Positions 51,250 to 60,429 of a DNA stretch of 64,000 bases are shown in pieces (position 1 is the first letter of the stretch; each line of letters begins with the position of its first letter). The translations under genes were made by a program, and so were the position numbers. The stretch is from CAJXSN01 sp947492235. GTDB taxonomy: Bacteria > Pseudomonadota > Alphaproteobacteria > Sphingomonadales > Sphingomonadaceae. Location: the NCBI RefSeq assembly GCF_042492175.1, contig NZ_CP170453.1, positions 186,001-250,000 of the forward strand, in the 5' to 3' direction. Under the pieces are notes generated by a model. It worked only from the letters and a program-made list of their open reading frames with translations. It made no database searches and had not been told where the DNA came from.

Positions 51250-52683
51250 ATGCAAAATCACGAACATCACGGCATGAAACCGCTGGAAGGCATGGCCGCC
51301 CATTGCCGCCGCGGGCACAGCTCCTCCGATCAACGGGACGACCGGTTTGGCCGGTTGTTTCCCAAGCTCAGCCCCGCATTCACGCCGCGCCAGGTGCTCG
51401 AGAATATCGGCCGCAAGGGCGGCCCGATGGATGGCAAGTCGAAGAACAACCGGACAGCTTCCGTGCCGGTTGGCATGGTATTTTTCGGCCAGTTCGTCGA
51501 TCACGATGTCACCCTCGATGCCTCGACCAGCTTCGATACGGTGGTCGATAATCCGGGCGAAATTGCCAATGTCCGCACGCCGACGCTGGACCTCGATTGC
51601 ATTTACGGGCTCGGTCCGGAGGCGCAGCCCTATCTGTTCGAGCAGGGTGGCCCCTTTGGCGGTGTCAAACTCCTGACCGGCGCGGACAATCCCGGGCAGG
51701 CGGGGGAGCGGCAGGAAGACCTGCTGCGTAGCCCCAATGGCCGCGCCGTCATCGGCGACCCGCGCAATGACGAGAACAGGGTTATCAGCCAGATCCAGTT
51801 GGCGATCATCCGGTTCCACAATCACGTCGCCCAGACGATCCACAATTTCCCGGCCAATTTCGGACTGACAACGGCTCCTGAAGGCCATGAACTTTACGAA
51901 ATCGCGCGCCGCGAAACGACCTGGCATTACCAGTGGGCCGTGGTGAACGATTTCCTCACCGCGATGTGCGGCCAGCCGGTGGTTGACCGCATCCTTGGCT
52001 GCGGGCGGGAGCACTATTGCGGCGCTGTGCCCTTTATCCCGATCGAATTTTCGGTCGCGGCCTACCGGTTTGGCCATTCCATGATCCCGATGAAGGTTCA
52101 GGTACAGAAGGGCGAAGCGCCGCTGGAACTATTCGGCGCGATATTGGGCGGCGGCTTCGATGCGCTGACCGATCCCAAGGGCGTGGTCGACTGGCACGAA
52201 TTGCTGTTCACGCCGCAAAACCGCAAGGTCGAGCGGGCTCAGAAGCTGGACCTGAAAATGGCCGGTGATCTGCTGGCCCTGCCCTTTATCACCGAGGGCG
52301 AGGCTTCGCTCGCGACGCGCAATCTGCTGCGCGGCAACACGTTCCTGCTGCCCGGCGGAGAGAAAATTGCCGAAGCCATCGGCTGTCCGCCCAAGCAGAT
52401 CGAAAAGGTAGTCAAGCGCGTGGGACAACTGGACCCTGCGCTTTCGGCCCATGGCATCCCGCTTTGGCTCTATCTTCTGGCCGAAGCAGAGGTAATCGGC
52501 CGCGCCGAGCCGGATGGCAGCACCACCGAAGGCGAAGGCCTTGGCCCTGTCGGCGCAGTGATCGTGGCTGAAACGCTGATCGGCCTGCTGGAGCTGGACG
52601 AGCATTCCTATCTCGGTGCGAACCGCAATTGGTCGCCGCAGGATGACTGGAACACGCTCGGCAAGCTGGTGACGGCAGGCTGA
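51250..52683 (+). CDS. Animal-type haem peroxidase family protein
   Basis: 477 residues. The An_peroxidase core is visible: VFFGQFVDHDVTLDAS with the distal His and a Ca-binding Asp, then DPRNDENRVISQIQLAIIRFHN. The proximal His is in AAYRFGHSMIPM. No signal peptide; the start MQNHEHHGMKPLEGMAAHCRRGH is His/Cys-rich. Bacterial members are related to peroxinectin and cyclooxygenase-like enzymes; here the substrate is unknown, perhaps fatty acids. Stands alone with a 230-bp gap upstream, and ends 60 bp from the convergent TonB receptor. Confidence 0.88.
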   Translation: MQNHEHHGMKPLEGMAAHCRRGHSSSDQRDDRFGRLFPKLSPAFTPRQVLENIGRKGGPMDGKSKNNRTASVPVGMVFFGQFVDHDVTLDASTSFDTVVDNPGEIANVRTPTLDLDCIYGLGPEAQPYLFEQGGPFGGVKLLTGADNPGQAGERQEDLLRSPNGRAVIGDPRNDENRVISQIQLAIIRFHNHVAQTIHNFPANFGLTTAPEGHELYEIARRETTWHYQWAVVNDFLTAMCGQPVVDRILGCGREHYCGAVPFIPIEFSVAAYRFGHSMIPMKVQVQKGEAPLELFGAILGGGFDALTDPKGVVDWHELLFTPQNRKVERAQKLDLKMAGDLLALPFITEGEASLATRNLLRGNTFLLPGGEKIAEAIGCPPKQIEKVVKRVGQLDPALSAHGIPLWLYLLAEAEVIGRAEPDGSTTEGEGLGPVGAVIVAETLIGLLELDEHSYLGANRNWSPQDDWNTLGKLVTAG

Positions 52684-52710
52684 GATTTGCCAGCTTTATC
52701 GAGCAATGAA

Positions 52711-52733
52711 GGCCCGCCCTTGCCCGGCGGGCC
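52711..52733. terminator. Hairpin between convergent genes (possible bidirectional terminator)
   Basis: GGCCCGCC (52711-52718) pairs with GGCGGGCC (52726-52733) around a seven-base loop. Lies between the peroxidase and the TonB receptor, whose ends face each other. No clear T run follows, so termination may depend on Rho. Confidence 0.6.
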
Positions 52734-52745
52734 CTCTCGCTGCTG

Positions 52746-55370
52746 CTAGAACAGCTTGCGGATATCGATCCCGATATAGCGGCCCGTGGGGTCGACCAGC
52801 AGGGGCTGGAACCGCAGCGGGATAGCGCCGGTCTGGTCGCGCACAATGCGTCGTCCGTCGAACACATTGTCCGCCCGGAAGCTGAGGCGCAGGCCCTTCA
52901 GAGGCCCGTCCTCTTTATCCAGAAGGCGGCCCAGATCGGCAAAGACGCGCAGGTCGATCGTCGCCAAATCGTCGATAAACAGATCGCTGCTGCCCGGCAG
53001 GCCGCTGCCTGACAGATTGGCCTTGCCCAGATACCGGCCCGATACCCGCAGGCCCGCTCCGCCGAAGAACAGCCCGGCCTCCAGACGCGAACTGTGCCGG
53101 GCAAGGCCGAACGTAGCCGTGGCATCGCCATCCAGCTGGTCGAGCACCGGCACGCCCTGCGCGACCAGAATGGTGTCTTCCAGCTCGATCGTATGACTGA
53201 GATTGACGAAATATCGGGGCCGCTGCGGGCCACCGCGCCCTAGAAAAGCCGCCGGACTGGGGCCGCCACGCGCTGCGGCGGGCGGACCGCCGGATGATGC
53301 CGGGGCGCCGGATGGGTTCGCAGGGGTCGTCGCTTGCACGGGCGATTGCCCCTCGCCGGCACTCGGCGCTGCTGCGGGAGGACCACCCCGCCCGCCGCTA
53401 GCAGCTCCGCCCGCATCGGGGCCGCCGCTTGGGCCACCAGCACCGGGCCTGCCACCACTGGGCCTGCCGCCGCGCTCGGGCCGCGCGCCAATCTGGCCGC
53501 GCATCGTCAGGCCGATCACCACCCTGCGGGCATTGGTCTCGTCATAGGCCAGCGGACGGGTGTCGAGCGCCAGCAAACGGCCATCCGCAGCGCGGGTCAC
53601 ACGGCCCGGAAAGGCTGCCTCCAGTGCCGGTGTCAGCGCGGGAAAGCCCGAAGTGACATTGCGCGAGGTGTTGTCGATATAGTCGACGTTCAGGCGCATA
53701 TCGGCCTTGGTCGGCAGCTTCCAGTTGGCGCTGAATTTCCAGTCCGACTGGCTTTCGGATGGCAGCGCGGCATTGCCTCCGTCGGTGACCGTCACAAGCG
53801 CCGTCTCGCCGCGGGTCAAATCGAAGATCGGGACATTAAACGAAGTGGTCAGCGGATCGCCCAGTTGCGACAGCGTTGGCGCGGCTTCGGCATCAACATA
53901 AGTGGCCGACAGGGTCAGCCGGTCGACCGGCTCCCAAGTCAGGCCCGCGCTCCATTCATACAGTGTGCCGAAATCCGAGAAGTGATCGATACGGCCCTGA
54001 AAATTCGCCGAAAAATCGCCGAGCGAAGCCAGGAAATTATCCCGCCTGCTGGTCAGCGGCACGGCCACATTGATGCCGCCCGAAGTCAGCCCGCGCGTCA
54101 GCTGGGTGTCCGTCAGGCTGCGAGTATCGCTGCTTTCGATGCGTGACCAGTCATAGCCCAGATCGAAGGTCACACCCACATCACCGGCCGGCAGAAAGAT
54201 CGGATTGCCGCGCAGGGTCACCTTCCCGCTGACATCGTAAACCCGCGATTTGGCTTCATCGAAACCGCTCTCGCCCAGAACCGGCAGGGTCCCGTCAATG
54301 GCCAGCGTGCCTGCCAGCGCTGCTGCTTCCAAGGCGCTGGTATCGGCCTGCTGATCGATGCGCGTGCGCGTATCGTCCACGCTGGTGTCGAGCGTGGACG
54401 TGAACTGCCAGCCGCCAACGGGCCGCGCATAGCTCCCCGCAAGGCTCACCGTGTCGCTGTTGATGCGCCGGGTCAGCGGATCGTCAGCGTTGAACGTCCT
54501 CAGGGCTGTGCTGCCGTCCGGCGCAGTCAGGAACACAGAATCGAGACCCGAAAGGGCGCGCCTGTTTTCATGCTCGAAACTGGCACTCAGGCTGGTGGAG
54601 GAACCGCTGTCCAGATCGGTGGTCGCCCAATTGAGCGTGCCTTCGAACTGGCGGCTGTCGGCCACCAGGCTGCGCGCCGCCGCCGGATCGGGATCCGTCG
54701 CGACATCGGGAATGCTGTCACCGGTCTGGATGATATCACGCTCGGCTTCGGTCAGCAGGCTGGTATCCTGATGCTCCACATTGAGGTTGAGGCGACCGCT
54801 TTCCGCAATCCGCAGGAAGGTGAACTCCTGCTCGGTGACGAAATAGCCGCCCCGGTCCGGGCCTTCAAACTCGACCTCGATCTCGCGGCTGGCATAGTCG
54901 GGCTGGAGCAGGAAATTGATCACGCGGCGGTCAGGCGGAAAGCCGAAGCGCTGGGCGACCTCCTCCGGCAGCACTTCCACCTTGCGGATCGCCTCTGGCG
55001 GATAGGAGAAAAACTCGCGGAAAGATGCGACCCGGATGCCGTTGATAAGAAACACCGGACGTCCGCCGCCGCCGCGCCCACGGGCCGAACCGGAAGAAGG
55101 CTCCAGCTGGGCGACGAGTTCACCCACAGAACCGGCACCGAAAGCGAGTATGTCTTCTTCATCCAGCTCGATCAGAGGGGGCACATCGGTATCGACCTGG
55201 CCCGGAAGGCGCGGGGCAACCACCACGATCTCGCCGGTGACGGGGTCCAGCCCGGTGGTATCGAGCCCCTCCTGCGCGCTCAGCGGCGCGGCAGGCATGG
55301 TCAGGGCCAGCGCGACCAGTGGCAGGCCGGCAATAATCGTGGAACGAGTATTCGGGTAAAGACGGGCCAT
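52746..55370 (-). CDS. TonB-dependent receptor with Gly/Pro-rich insert
   Basis: 874 residues from ATG 55370. Outer-membrane receptor that imports a ligand with TonB energy. Signal peptide ending PLSAQ; a possible TonB box in GEIVVVAPR; the plug holds PVFLINGIRVASFREFF and EAIRKVEVLPEEVAQRFG. The barrel follows with many STSLSASF-like strands, ending in GRYIGIDIRKLF (final Phe). A low-complexity insert of about 90 residues (about 625-715) rich in Gly, Pro, Ala and Arg sits late in the barrel. RVINFLLQPD after the plug is typical of this receptor group. Ligand unknown; no uptake genes are adjacent. Confidence 0.9.
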   Translation of the reverse strand: MARLYPNTRSTIIAGLPLVALALTMPAAPLSAQEGLDTTGLDPVTGEIVVVAPRLPGQVDTDVPPLIELDEEDILAFGAGSVGELVAQLEPSSGSARGRGGGGRPVFLINGIRVASFREFFSYPPEAIRKVEVLPEEVAQRFGFPPDRRVINFLLQPDYASREIEVEFEGPDRGGYFVTEQEFTFLRIAESGRLNLNVEHQDTSLLTEAERDIIQTGDSIPDVATDPDPAAARSLVADSRQFEGTLNWATTDLDSGSSTSLSASFEHENRRALSGLDSVFLTAPDGSTALRTFNADDPLTRRINSDTVSLAGSYARPVGGWQFTSTLDTSVDDTRTRIDQQADTSALEAAALAGTLAIDGTLPVLGESGFDEAKSRVYDVSGKVTLRGNPIFLPAGDVGVTFDLGYDWSRIESSDTRSLTDTQLTRGLTSGGINVAVPLTSRRDNFLASLGDFSANFQGRIDHFSDFGTLYEWSAGLTWEPVDRLTLSATYVDAEAAPTLSQLGDPLTTSFNVPIFDLTRGETALVTVTDGGNAALPSESQSDWKFSANWKLPTKADMRLNVDYIDNTSRNVTSGFPALTPALEAAFPGRVTRAADGRLLALDTRPLAYDETNARRVVIGLTMRGQIGARPERGGRPSGGRPGAGGPSGGPDAGGAASGGRGGPPAAAPSAGEGQSPVQATTPANPSGAPASSGGPPAAARGGPSPAAFLGRGGPQRPRYFVNLSHTIELEDTILVAQGVPVLDQLDGDATATFGLARHSSRLEAGLFFGGAGLRVSGRYLGKANLSGSGLPGSSDLFIDDLATIDLRVFADLGRLLDKEDGPLKGLRLSFRADNVFDGRRIVRDQTGAIPLRFQPLLVDPTGRYIGIDIRKLF

Positions 55371-55581
55371 CGCATAAGTCTCTAACGCTTCAGGATCCCC
55401 ATCCACGCGGACAAATGGGCCAGGATCGGGGCGCATTCAAGGCTGGTCTTTGTGTCGCATTGTCGCAGAATTGCGCAGTTTCCGTGCGCGTAAGGCATCA
55501 CCCCCGTAACTTGACGGTAGCCTTTTGACTGTTAGGCAGTTCCGGGGGACCTGCAAAAGCAGGCCATGTGGGAGGAACTAT

Positions 55582-57210
55582 TTGCGCCAGCTTCAGGGCA
55601 TGGATGCCAGCTTCGTTGCGATGGAAACCCGCAACTCGCCGATGCATATCGGCTCAATCCTTGTATATAATCCGGAAACTGCACCCGGCGGGTTCGTCCG
55701 TTTCAAGGATATTCTGAGCTTTATCGAAAGCCGGATGCAACTGAGCAAGACGATCCGCCAGCGTCTCGTTCGCGTCCCCTTCGATCTGGATTATCCCTAT
55801 TGGGTCGAGGATCCCGATTTCGATCTGGAATATCACGTCCGCCATCTGGCCTTGCCGAAACCGGGTGACTGGCGACAATTGTGCATTCAGGCCGCCCGCA
55901 TCTTTGCCCGCCCCCTCGATCTGACGCGTCCTCCGTGGGAATTCACAGTCATTGAGGGACTGGAGAATGTCGAAGGCGTTCCTCCCGGCAGCTACGCCCT
56001 TGTGACCAAGGTCCATCACGCCGCCATCGACGGGATGAGCGGGGTCGATCTGCTGGAGGCCACGCACACGCTTGATCCCAACGCACCTCCTCCGAACGCG
56101 CCCGATGACTGGCAGCCGGAAAAGATCCCCAATGCGGCAGAACTGCTGGGAAAAAGCTATTTCAACGCGCTGACCAACCCGATGAAGCAGCTGGAAGTGG
56201 CGGCAAAGGCCGCGCCCGGGCTGGCCAATGCCGTCAAAGGCCTCGCTAAACGGGATTTCGAGGTATCGACCAATCTCGTCGCCCCGCGCAGCCGCTTCAA
56301 CCGCAAGATCTCGCCGCACCGCGTCATTCAGGGAATGAGCGTACCGCTGGCCGATATCAAGGCGATCCGGGCCCTCTCTCCGGGCTGCAAAGTCAACGAT
56401 GTGTTCCTTGCAATTGTCGGAGGTGCGCTGAACAAATATCTGACAGCCAAGGATGATCTGCCCAAGGCAACGCTGACAGCGATGGCCCCGATTTCCGTCC
56501 GCGAGAAGGACGAGAAAGGCGATATGGGCAATCAGGTCGCCGCCATGGTTGCGCCGCTCGGCACGCACATCGCCGACCACAGGGAGCGGCTCGAATTTGT
56601 CCATGCGCAGACGGTCAATTCCAAAGCGATGACCGACGCGATGGGCGCGCGCAACATGACCGAGATCAGCAAGGTCAGCCCCGCCCTGTTCATGTCGCTG
56701 GGTGCCCGGCTTTATACCGAGCTGGGTCTGGCAGAGCGTGTGAAACAGCCTTTTTCTACGGTCGTTACAAACGTCCCGGGCCCGCCCGTTCCGATCTATT
56801 CCACCGGTGCAAGACTGGAGAGCCAGATGGGGCTCGTGTGCCTCACCGATGGCATGGGGCTTGGCCATGTGGTCCAGTCCTATGTCGACGAAGCGACGAT
56901 CAGCTTCACCGCTTGCCGCGATCTGCTTCCCGATCCCGATTTCTATATCGAATGCATTCGCGAAAGCTTCGAGGCATTGCGCGATCTGGCTGCTGCCGAG
57001 GCAGCCAAGGGCGCGGCGCGTTCAGGCTCTAAAAATAGCGCGGGTGCTAAACCGGTAAAGAGAACGGCCAAAAAGGCTGAAACCGGCACGGCGAAAGCTG
57101 CCTCGAAGCGCGCTCCTGCCAAGACAGGGACGACGCGCAAAGCGCCCGCAAAGAAAACGAGCGCTGCGAAACCGCGTGCGAAGAAAACAACAAAAACGAA
57201 AACAAAGTAA
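55582..57210 (+). CDS. Wax ester synthase/diacylglycerol acyltransferase with histone-like tail
   Basis: 542 residues from a TTG at 55582 with GGAGGA immediately upstream; an ATG at 55600 is an alternative but lacks that spacing. Esterifies acyl-CoA with alcohols or diacylglycerol, making storage lipid. The catalytic motif is VHHAAIDGMSGVD, and VTNVPGPPVPIYSTGARL and SYVDEATISFTACRDLLPDP are further family stretches. The last 65 residues are Lys/Ala/Thr-rich with repeats of KKT and APAKK, like histone H1 or the PhaF granule protein. An alpha/beta hydrolase follows after 15 bp. Confidence 0.92.
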   Translation: MRQLQGMDASFVAMETRNSPMHIGSILVYNPETAPGGFVRFKDILSFIESRMQLSKTIRQRLVRVPFDLDYPYWVEDPDFDLEYHVRHLALPKPGDWRQLCIQAARIFARPLDLTRPPWEFTVIEGLENVEGVPPGSYALVTKVHHAAIDGMSGVDLLEATHTLDPNAPPPNAPDDWQPEKIPNAAELLGKSYFNALTNPMKQLEVAAKAAPGLANAVKGLAKRDFEVSTNLVAPRSRFNRKISPHRVIQGMSVPLADIKAIRALSPGCKVNDVFLAIVGGALNKYLTAKDDLPKATLTAMAPISVREKDEKGDMGNQVAAMVAPLGTHIADHRERLEFVHAQTVNSKAMTDAMGARNMTEISKVSPALFMSLGARLYTELGLAERVKQPFSTVVTNVPGPPVPIYSTGARLESQMGLVCLTDGMGLGHVVQSYVDEATISFTACRDLLPDPDFYIECIRESFEALRDLAAAEAAKGAARSGSKNSAGAKPVKRTAKKAETGTAKAASKRAPAKTGTTRKAPAKKTSAAKPRAKKTTKTKTK

Positions 57211-57225
57211 CAGGGACGCAGGAAT

Positions 57226-58035
57226 ATGAGCACACAAGCAGCAATGGCAGACGCCGCCACCACACGGCCCGCAATGCCTCCCCGTCCCCCGTCGCGCTTT
57301 CTCGCGCTGGCCGAACCGGGCCGCGCGCTGAGCGAGCTGGCCACGTTTTACGCCCTGCGCCCGCTGCTCACCACACTGAAGAAGGGCGACGGCCACGGCG
57401 TGCTGGTCCTGCCGGGCTTTATGGCCGGTGACAGCTCCACCCGCCCCTTGCGCTCTTTGCTCAGTGATCTGGGCTATGATGCGGTGGGCTGGAATTTGGG
57501 CCGCAATGTCCGCGTGGACAATGCCCGCGTCGCAGCGATGATGGACTGCATCGACGAATTGTACGAACGCACGGGTCGCAAGATTTCCATTGTCGGCTGG
57601 AGCCTGGGCGGTGTGTTTGCCCGCGAATTGGCCAAGCAGGCGCCGGAAAAGGTGCGGCAGGTCATTTCGCTCGGCAGCCCGATATCGGATGATCGGAACC
57701 ACACCAATGCCGCGCGGCTGTTCGAATGGCTCAATGGGCGCGAGCCGGAGCCGATGAAGGATGGCCGTTTCCAGTCGCTGGCAGAGGCTCCGCCCGTCCC
57801 CACCACTTCGATCCTGACCAAAACCGATGGCGTGGTGCACTGGCGCGGATCGATTCAGGAGGCTGGGCCGGAGACGGAGAATATCGAAGTCATCGCCAGC
57901 CACTGCGGCCTCGGCGTGAACCCGGCTGCGGTGTTCGCCATCGCCGACCGACTGGCACAGGAAGAGGGCAAATGGGCCAAATTTGCGCCCGAAGGCCTCG
58001 CTTCGCTGATGTTCCCGTCCTGCTCGCTGCACTGA
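57226..58035 (+). CDS. Alpha/beta hydrolase next to the wax ester synthase
   Basis: 269 residues. The domain has HGVLVLPGFMAGDSSTRPLR and the nucleophile elbow IVGWSLGGVFAR (Ser in GWSLGG), followed by a Ser/Gly/Ser-Pro stretch and a late IEVIASHCGLGVNPA with the catalytic His. Possibly a lipase or esterase that trims lipids linked to the upstream acyltransferase; the pair is probably one operon. No signal peptide seen. Confidence 0.88.
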   Translation: MSTQAAMADAATTRPAMPPRPPSRFLALAEPGRALSELATFYALRPLLTTLKKGDGHGVLVLPGFMAGDSSTRPLRSLLSDLGYDAVGWNLGRNVRVDNARVAAMMDCIDELYERTGRKISIVGWSLGGVFARELAKQAPEKVRQVISLGSPISDDRNHTNAARLFEWLNGREPEPMKDGRFQSLAEAPPVPTTSILTKTDGVVHWRGSIQEAGPETENIEVIASHCGLGVNPAAVFAIADRLAQEEGKWAKFAPEGLASLMFPSCSLH

Positions 58036-58194
58036 CAGCGGGTCCGGTTACCGCCTGGACCACCGGCCTGCCTGCAACGGCGACGCGGGAACCTCTCCTG
58101 CTGCCAAAGCTTTTCTTTTTACCGTCCTGACGCTATGGGGCGCGCTCGAACACGCCGTGCTGGCGTGCACACACACAAGAACTGATGGAATTAC

Positions 58195-58467
58195 ATGGCC
58201 AAAGAAGAACTCCTCGAAATGCGCGGCAAGATTATCGAGCTGCTGCCTAACGCAATGTTTCGGGTAGAGCTGGAAAACGAGCACAAGATTATTGGCCATA
58301 CCGCCGGCAAGATGCGCAAAAACCGCATCCGCGTGCTGGTGGGGGACGAGGTTCTGGTCGAACTGACACCCTATGATCTGACCAAGGGCCGGATCACCTA
58401 TCGTTTCATGCCGGGCCGCGGCGGTCCGGGCCAGAACGCAGCACAGGGCCCCGGCCCCGGTTCCTGA
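58195..58467 (+). CDS. infA: Translation initiation factor IF-1
   Basis: 90 residues; slightly longer than the usual 72 because of a Gly/Pro-rich C-terminal extension. Binds the A site of the 30S subunit and helps IF-2 and IF-3. The core is unmistakable: MAKEELLEMRGKIIELLPNA, then FRVELENEHKIIGHTAGKMRKNRIRVL, VGDEVLVELTPYDLTKGRITYRF (in parts). Alone on the plus strand, with a 160-bp gap upstream. Confidence 0.97.
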   Translation: MAKEELLEMRGKIIELLPNAMFRVELENEHKIIGHTAGKMRKNRIRVLVGDEVLVELTPYDLTKGRITYRFMPGRGGPGQNAAQGPGPGS

Positions 58468-58507
58468 GGGCCCGGTTCCTAAGGGTTGGCCCTGACCGGG
58501 CTCAGCA

Positions 58508-59089
58508 ATGACGGGCTCATCACAAAAACTCATTCTCGCATCGGCCAGCCCTAGGCGCCGCGAGTTAATCTCGCGACTGGGCATATCGCCCGATGCGATC
58601 GCCCCTGCCGACATTGACGAGACGCCCGCAAAGGACGAGCTCCCGCGCGATTACGCCGTGCGCATGGCGCGCGAGAAGGCGGAGGCGGCAGCTTATGCTG
58701 ACGCCTATGTGCTGGCGGGCGACACAGTTGTTGCCGCCGGTCGACGCATACTGCCCAAGGCCGAGGACGAGGCGACGGCGCGCCGGTGCCTCGAATTGCT
58801 ATCGGGGCGACGACACACGGTACTCTCTGCGATTGCCCTGCGGGCACCCGATGGCGCGATCCGCGAAAAGCTGAGTACCACACAGGTCAAATTCAAACGC
58901 CTGAGCGCCGAGGAACTGGACGCCTATCTGGCGGGCGGCGAGTGGGATGGCAAAGCGGGCGGATATGCCATTCAGGGCTCTGCCGAGGGTTTGATCTCAT
59001 GGATCCAGGGCAGCCATTCCGGCGTGGTCGGATTGCCGCTGTTTGAAACGCGAGCGCTTCTGAAAGCGGCGGGGATCCGCCTTGGCTGA
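58508..59089 (+). CDS. maf: Maf family nucleoside triphosphate pyrophosphatase
   Basis: 193 residues. House-cleaning enzyme that hydrolyses non-canonical NTPs. The motif LILASASPRRRELISRLG is at the N-terminus; DIDETPAKDELPRDYAVRMAREKA and VLAGDTVVAAGRRILPKA follow, and GKAGGYAIQGSAEGLISWIQGSHSGVVGLP in parts ends the protein. Overlaps the next gene by eight bases. Confidence 0.95.
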   Translation: MTGSSQKLILASASPRRRELISRLGISPDAIAPADIDETPAKDELPRDYAVRMAREKAEAAAYADAYVLAGDTVVAAGRRILPKAEDEATARRCLELLSGRRHTVLSAIALRAPDGAIREKLSTTQVKFKRLSAEELDAYLAGGEWDGKAGGYAIQGSAEGLISWIQGSHSGVVGLPLFETRALLKAAGIRLG

Positions 59090-60044
59090 GTGGCTCGTCG
59101 AAGAAGGCATCGGCGAAACGCGTGCCTTGCTGGTCGAAAACGACCGTGCACTCGCCGCCCGGATGTTCTGGATCGGGAAAGAATGCGCCCGCACCATCCT
59201 GGTGGCTAAGATCGTCTCGCGCAAAGCAGGCTCCTCGCGCGCGCTTTGCGTCAGCGAGCGGGGGACTGAAATCAATGCCGACGGTCTGCCCCGCGATGCC
59301 TCGGAAGGCAGCCAGGTCCGCCTCATCATCACCCGCGAGCAGATCGCCGAACAGGGCCGCTTGAAACGCGCGCAGGCCCGCTATTTTGGCGATGACAATC
59401 CGCATATCCCTCCGGCATCGGTGATGGATACCGGGATGATCACACGCCGCTTCCCCGCTGGCCTGTGGGAAGAAGTGTGGGACGCAGCATCCACGCGCAC
59501 GCTGGACTTTCCCGGCGGCAGCATCATCGTCAGCACAACACCTGCCATGACGTTGATTGATGTCGACGGCGAAGGAACCCCGCGCGAACTGTCGCTGGCC
59601 GCCATCCCCTCCATTGCGCGGGCTCTGCAATGGTTCGACCTTGGCGGATCCATCGGGATCGATTTCCCGACCATCCCCGACAAGGCAGGCCGCAAGGCCG
59701 TCGACGCCGCGCTTGGCGCAGCGCTGGACGATTGGGCGCACGAACGCACAGCGATGAACGGATTTGGCTTCGTCCAGCTTGTCGCCCGGCTGGAAGGGCC
59801 CTCGCTGCTGCACAGGTTGAGCCTGTCGCGCACCGGTGCCTGCGCCCGCATGGCCTTGCGCCGCGCCGAAATGGCGCAAGGAACGGGCCGGGTACTGCTG
59901 ATCAGTGTCCACCCTGCCCTCAAAGCCAAGCTCAAAGAAGAATGGCTGGTCGAGCTTACGCAGCGCACCGGCAAAGAGGTGCGGATAGAGACCAATCCCA
60001 AGCTTGCCCTGGAGGCAAGCCATGCCCAATTGGTAGATCAATGA
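59082..60044 (+). CDS. Ribonuclease E/G family protein, short
   Basis: 320 residues from a TTG overlapping maf. Shares the RNase E/G fold (S1-like region, nuclease-like middle with FPGGSIIVSTTPAMTLIDVDGEG in parts) but is much shorter than RNase E or RNase G. It lacks the usual DD...D catalytic set in full. It is the 'ribonuclease' that many alphaproteobacteria have between maf and yacG. It may be inactive or specialised in rRNA processing; this is inferred. Confidence 0.86.
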   Translation: MAEWLVEEGIGETRALLVENDRALAARMFWIGKECARTILVAKIVSRKAGSSRALCVSERGTEINADGLPRDASEGSQVRLIITREQIAEQGRLKRAQARYFGDDNPHIPPASVMDTGMITRRFPAGLWEEVWDAASTRTLDFPGGSIIVSTTPAMTLIDVDGEGTPRELSLAAIPSIARALQWFDLGGSIGIDFPTIPDKAGRKAVDAALGAALDDWAHERTAMNGFGFVQLVARLEGPSLLHRLSLSRTGACARMALRRAEMAQGTGRVLLISVHPALKAKLKEEWLVELTQRTGKEVRIETNPKLALEASHAQLVDQ

Positions 60045-60235
60045 CGCGCTCCCGCCCCTGCCCGATCTGCAAAAAACCCCGCAGCGAAGAGCATACGCCC
60101 TTCTGCTCGCAGCGCTGCCGCGACCGTGATCTGGCCCAGTGGTTCGGCGATGGCTATGCCGTCCCCGGCCGCCCGGCCATGCCGGAAGAGATTGCATCGG
60201 AAATCGGTGCGCGTTCTGACGAGGATGGTGTATAA
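60041..60235 (+). CDS. yacG: DNA gyrase inhibitor YacG
   Basis: 64 residues. Start ATG 60041 overlaps the RNase gene stop (ATGA). Small zinc protein that blocks DNA gyrase. The four Cys ligands are in CPICKKP and CSQRCRDRDLAQWF. Order maf-RNase-yacG is the standard alphaproteobacterial block, which supports the call. Confidence 0.95.
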   Translation: MTRSRPCPICKKPRSEEHTPFCSQRCRDRDLAQWFGDGYAVPGRPAMPEEIASEIGARSDEDGV

Positions 60236-60325
60236 ATCCCCCTTGCAAAGCGCGCCGTGCTTCGCCATAGGCGCGCTTCACTCGCTCGCCGCTCCAGATT
60301 CCCAAGGATCGGCTCCGCAGCGAAT

Positions 60326-60400
60326 GCCCGGGTAGCTCAGGGGTAGAGCAGGCGATTGAAAATCGCCGTGTCGGTGGTTCAAATCCGCCCCTGGGCACCA
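60326..60400 (+). tRNA. tRNA-Phe (GAA)
   Basis: 75 bases with the CCA end encoded. Acceptor stem GCCCGGG pairs with CCTGGGC (one G-T). D arm GCTC-AGGGGTA-GAGC, anticodon arm GGCGA-TTGAAAA-TCGCC with anticodon GAA, and T arm GGTGG-TTCAAAT-CCGCC. A TTTTT run follows directly, likely its terminator. Confidence 0.96.
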
Positions 60401-60429
60401 TTTTTCCCCTTTTACGCAAGGGTGATTTC

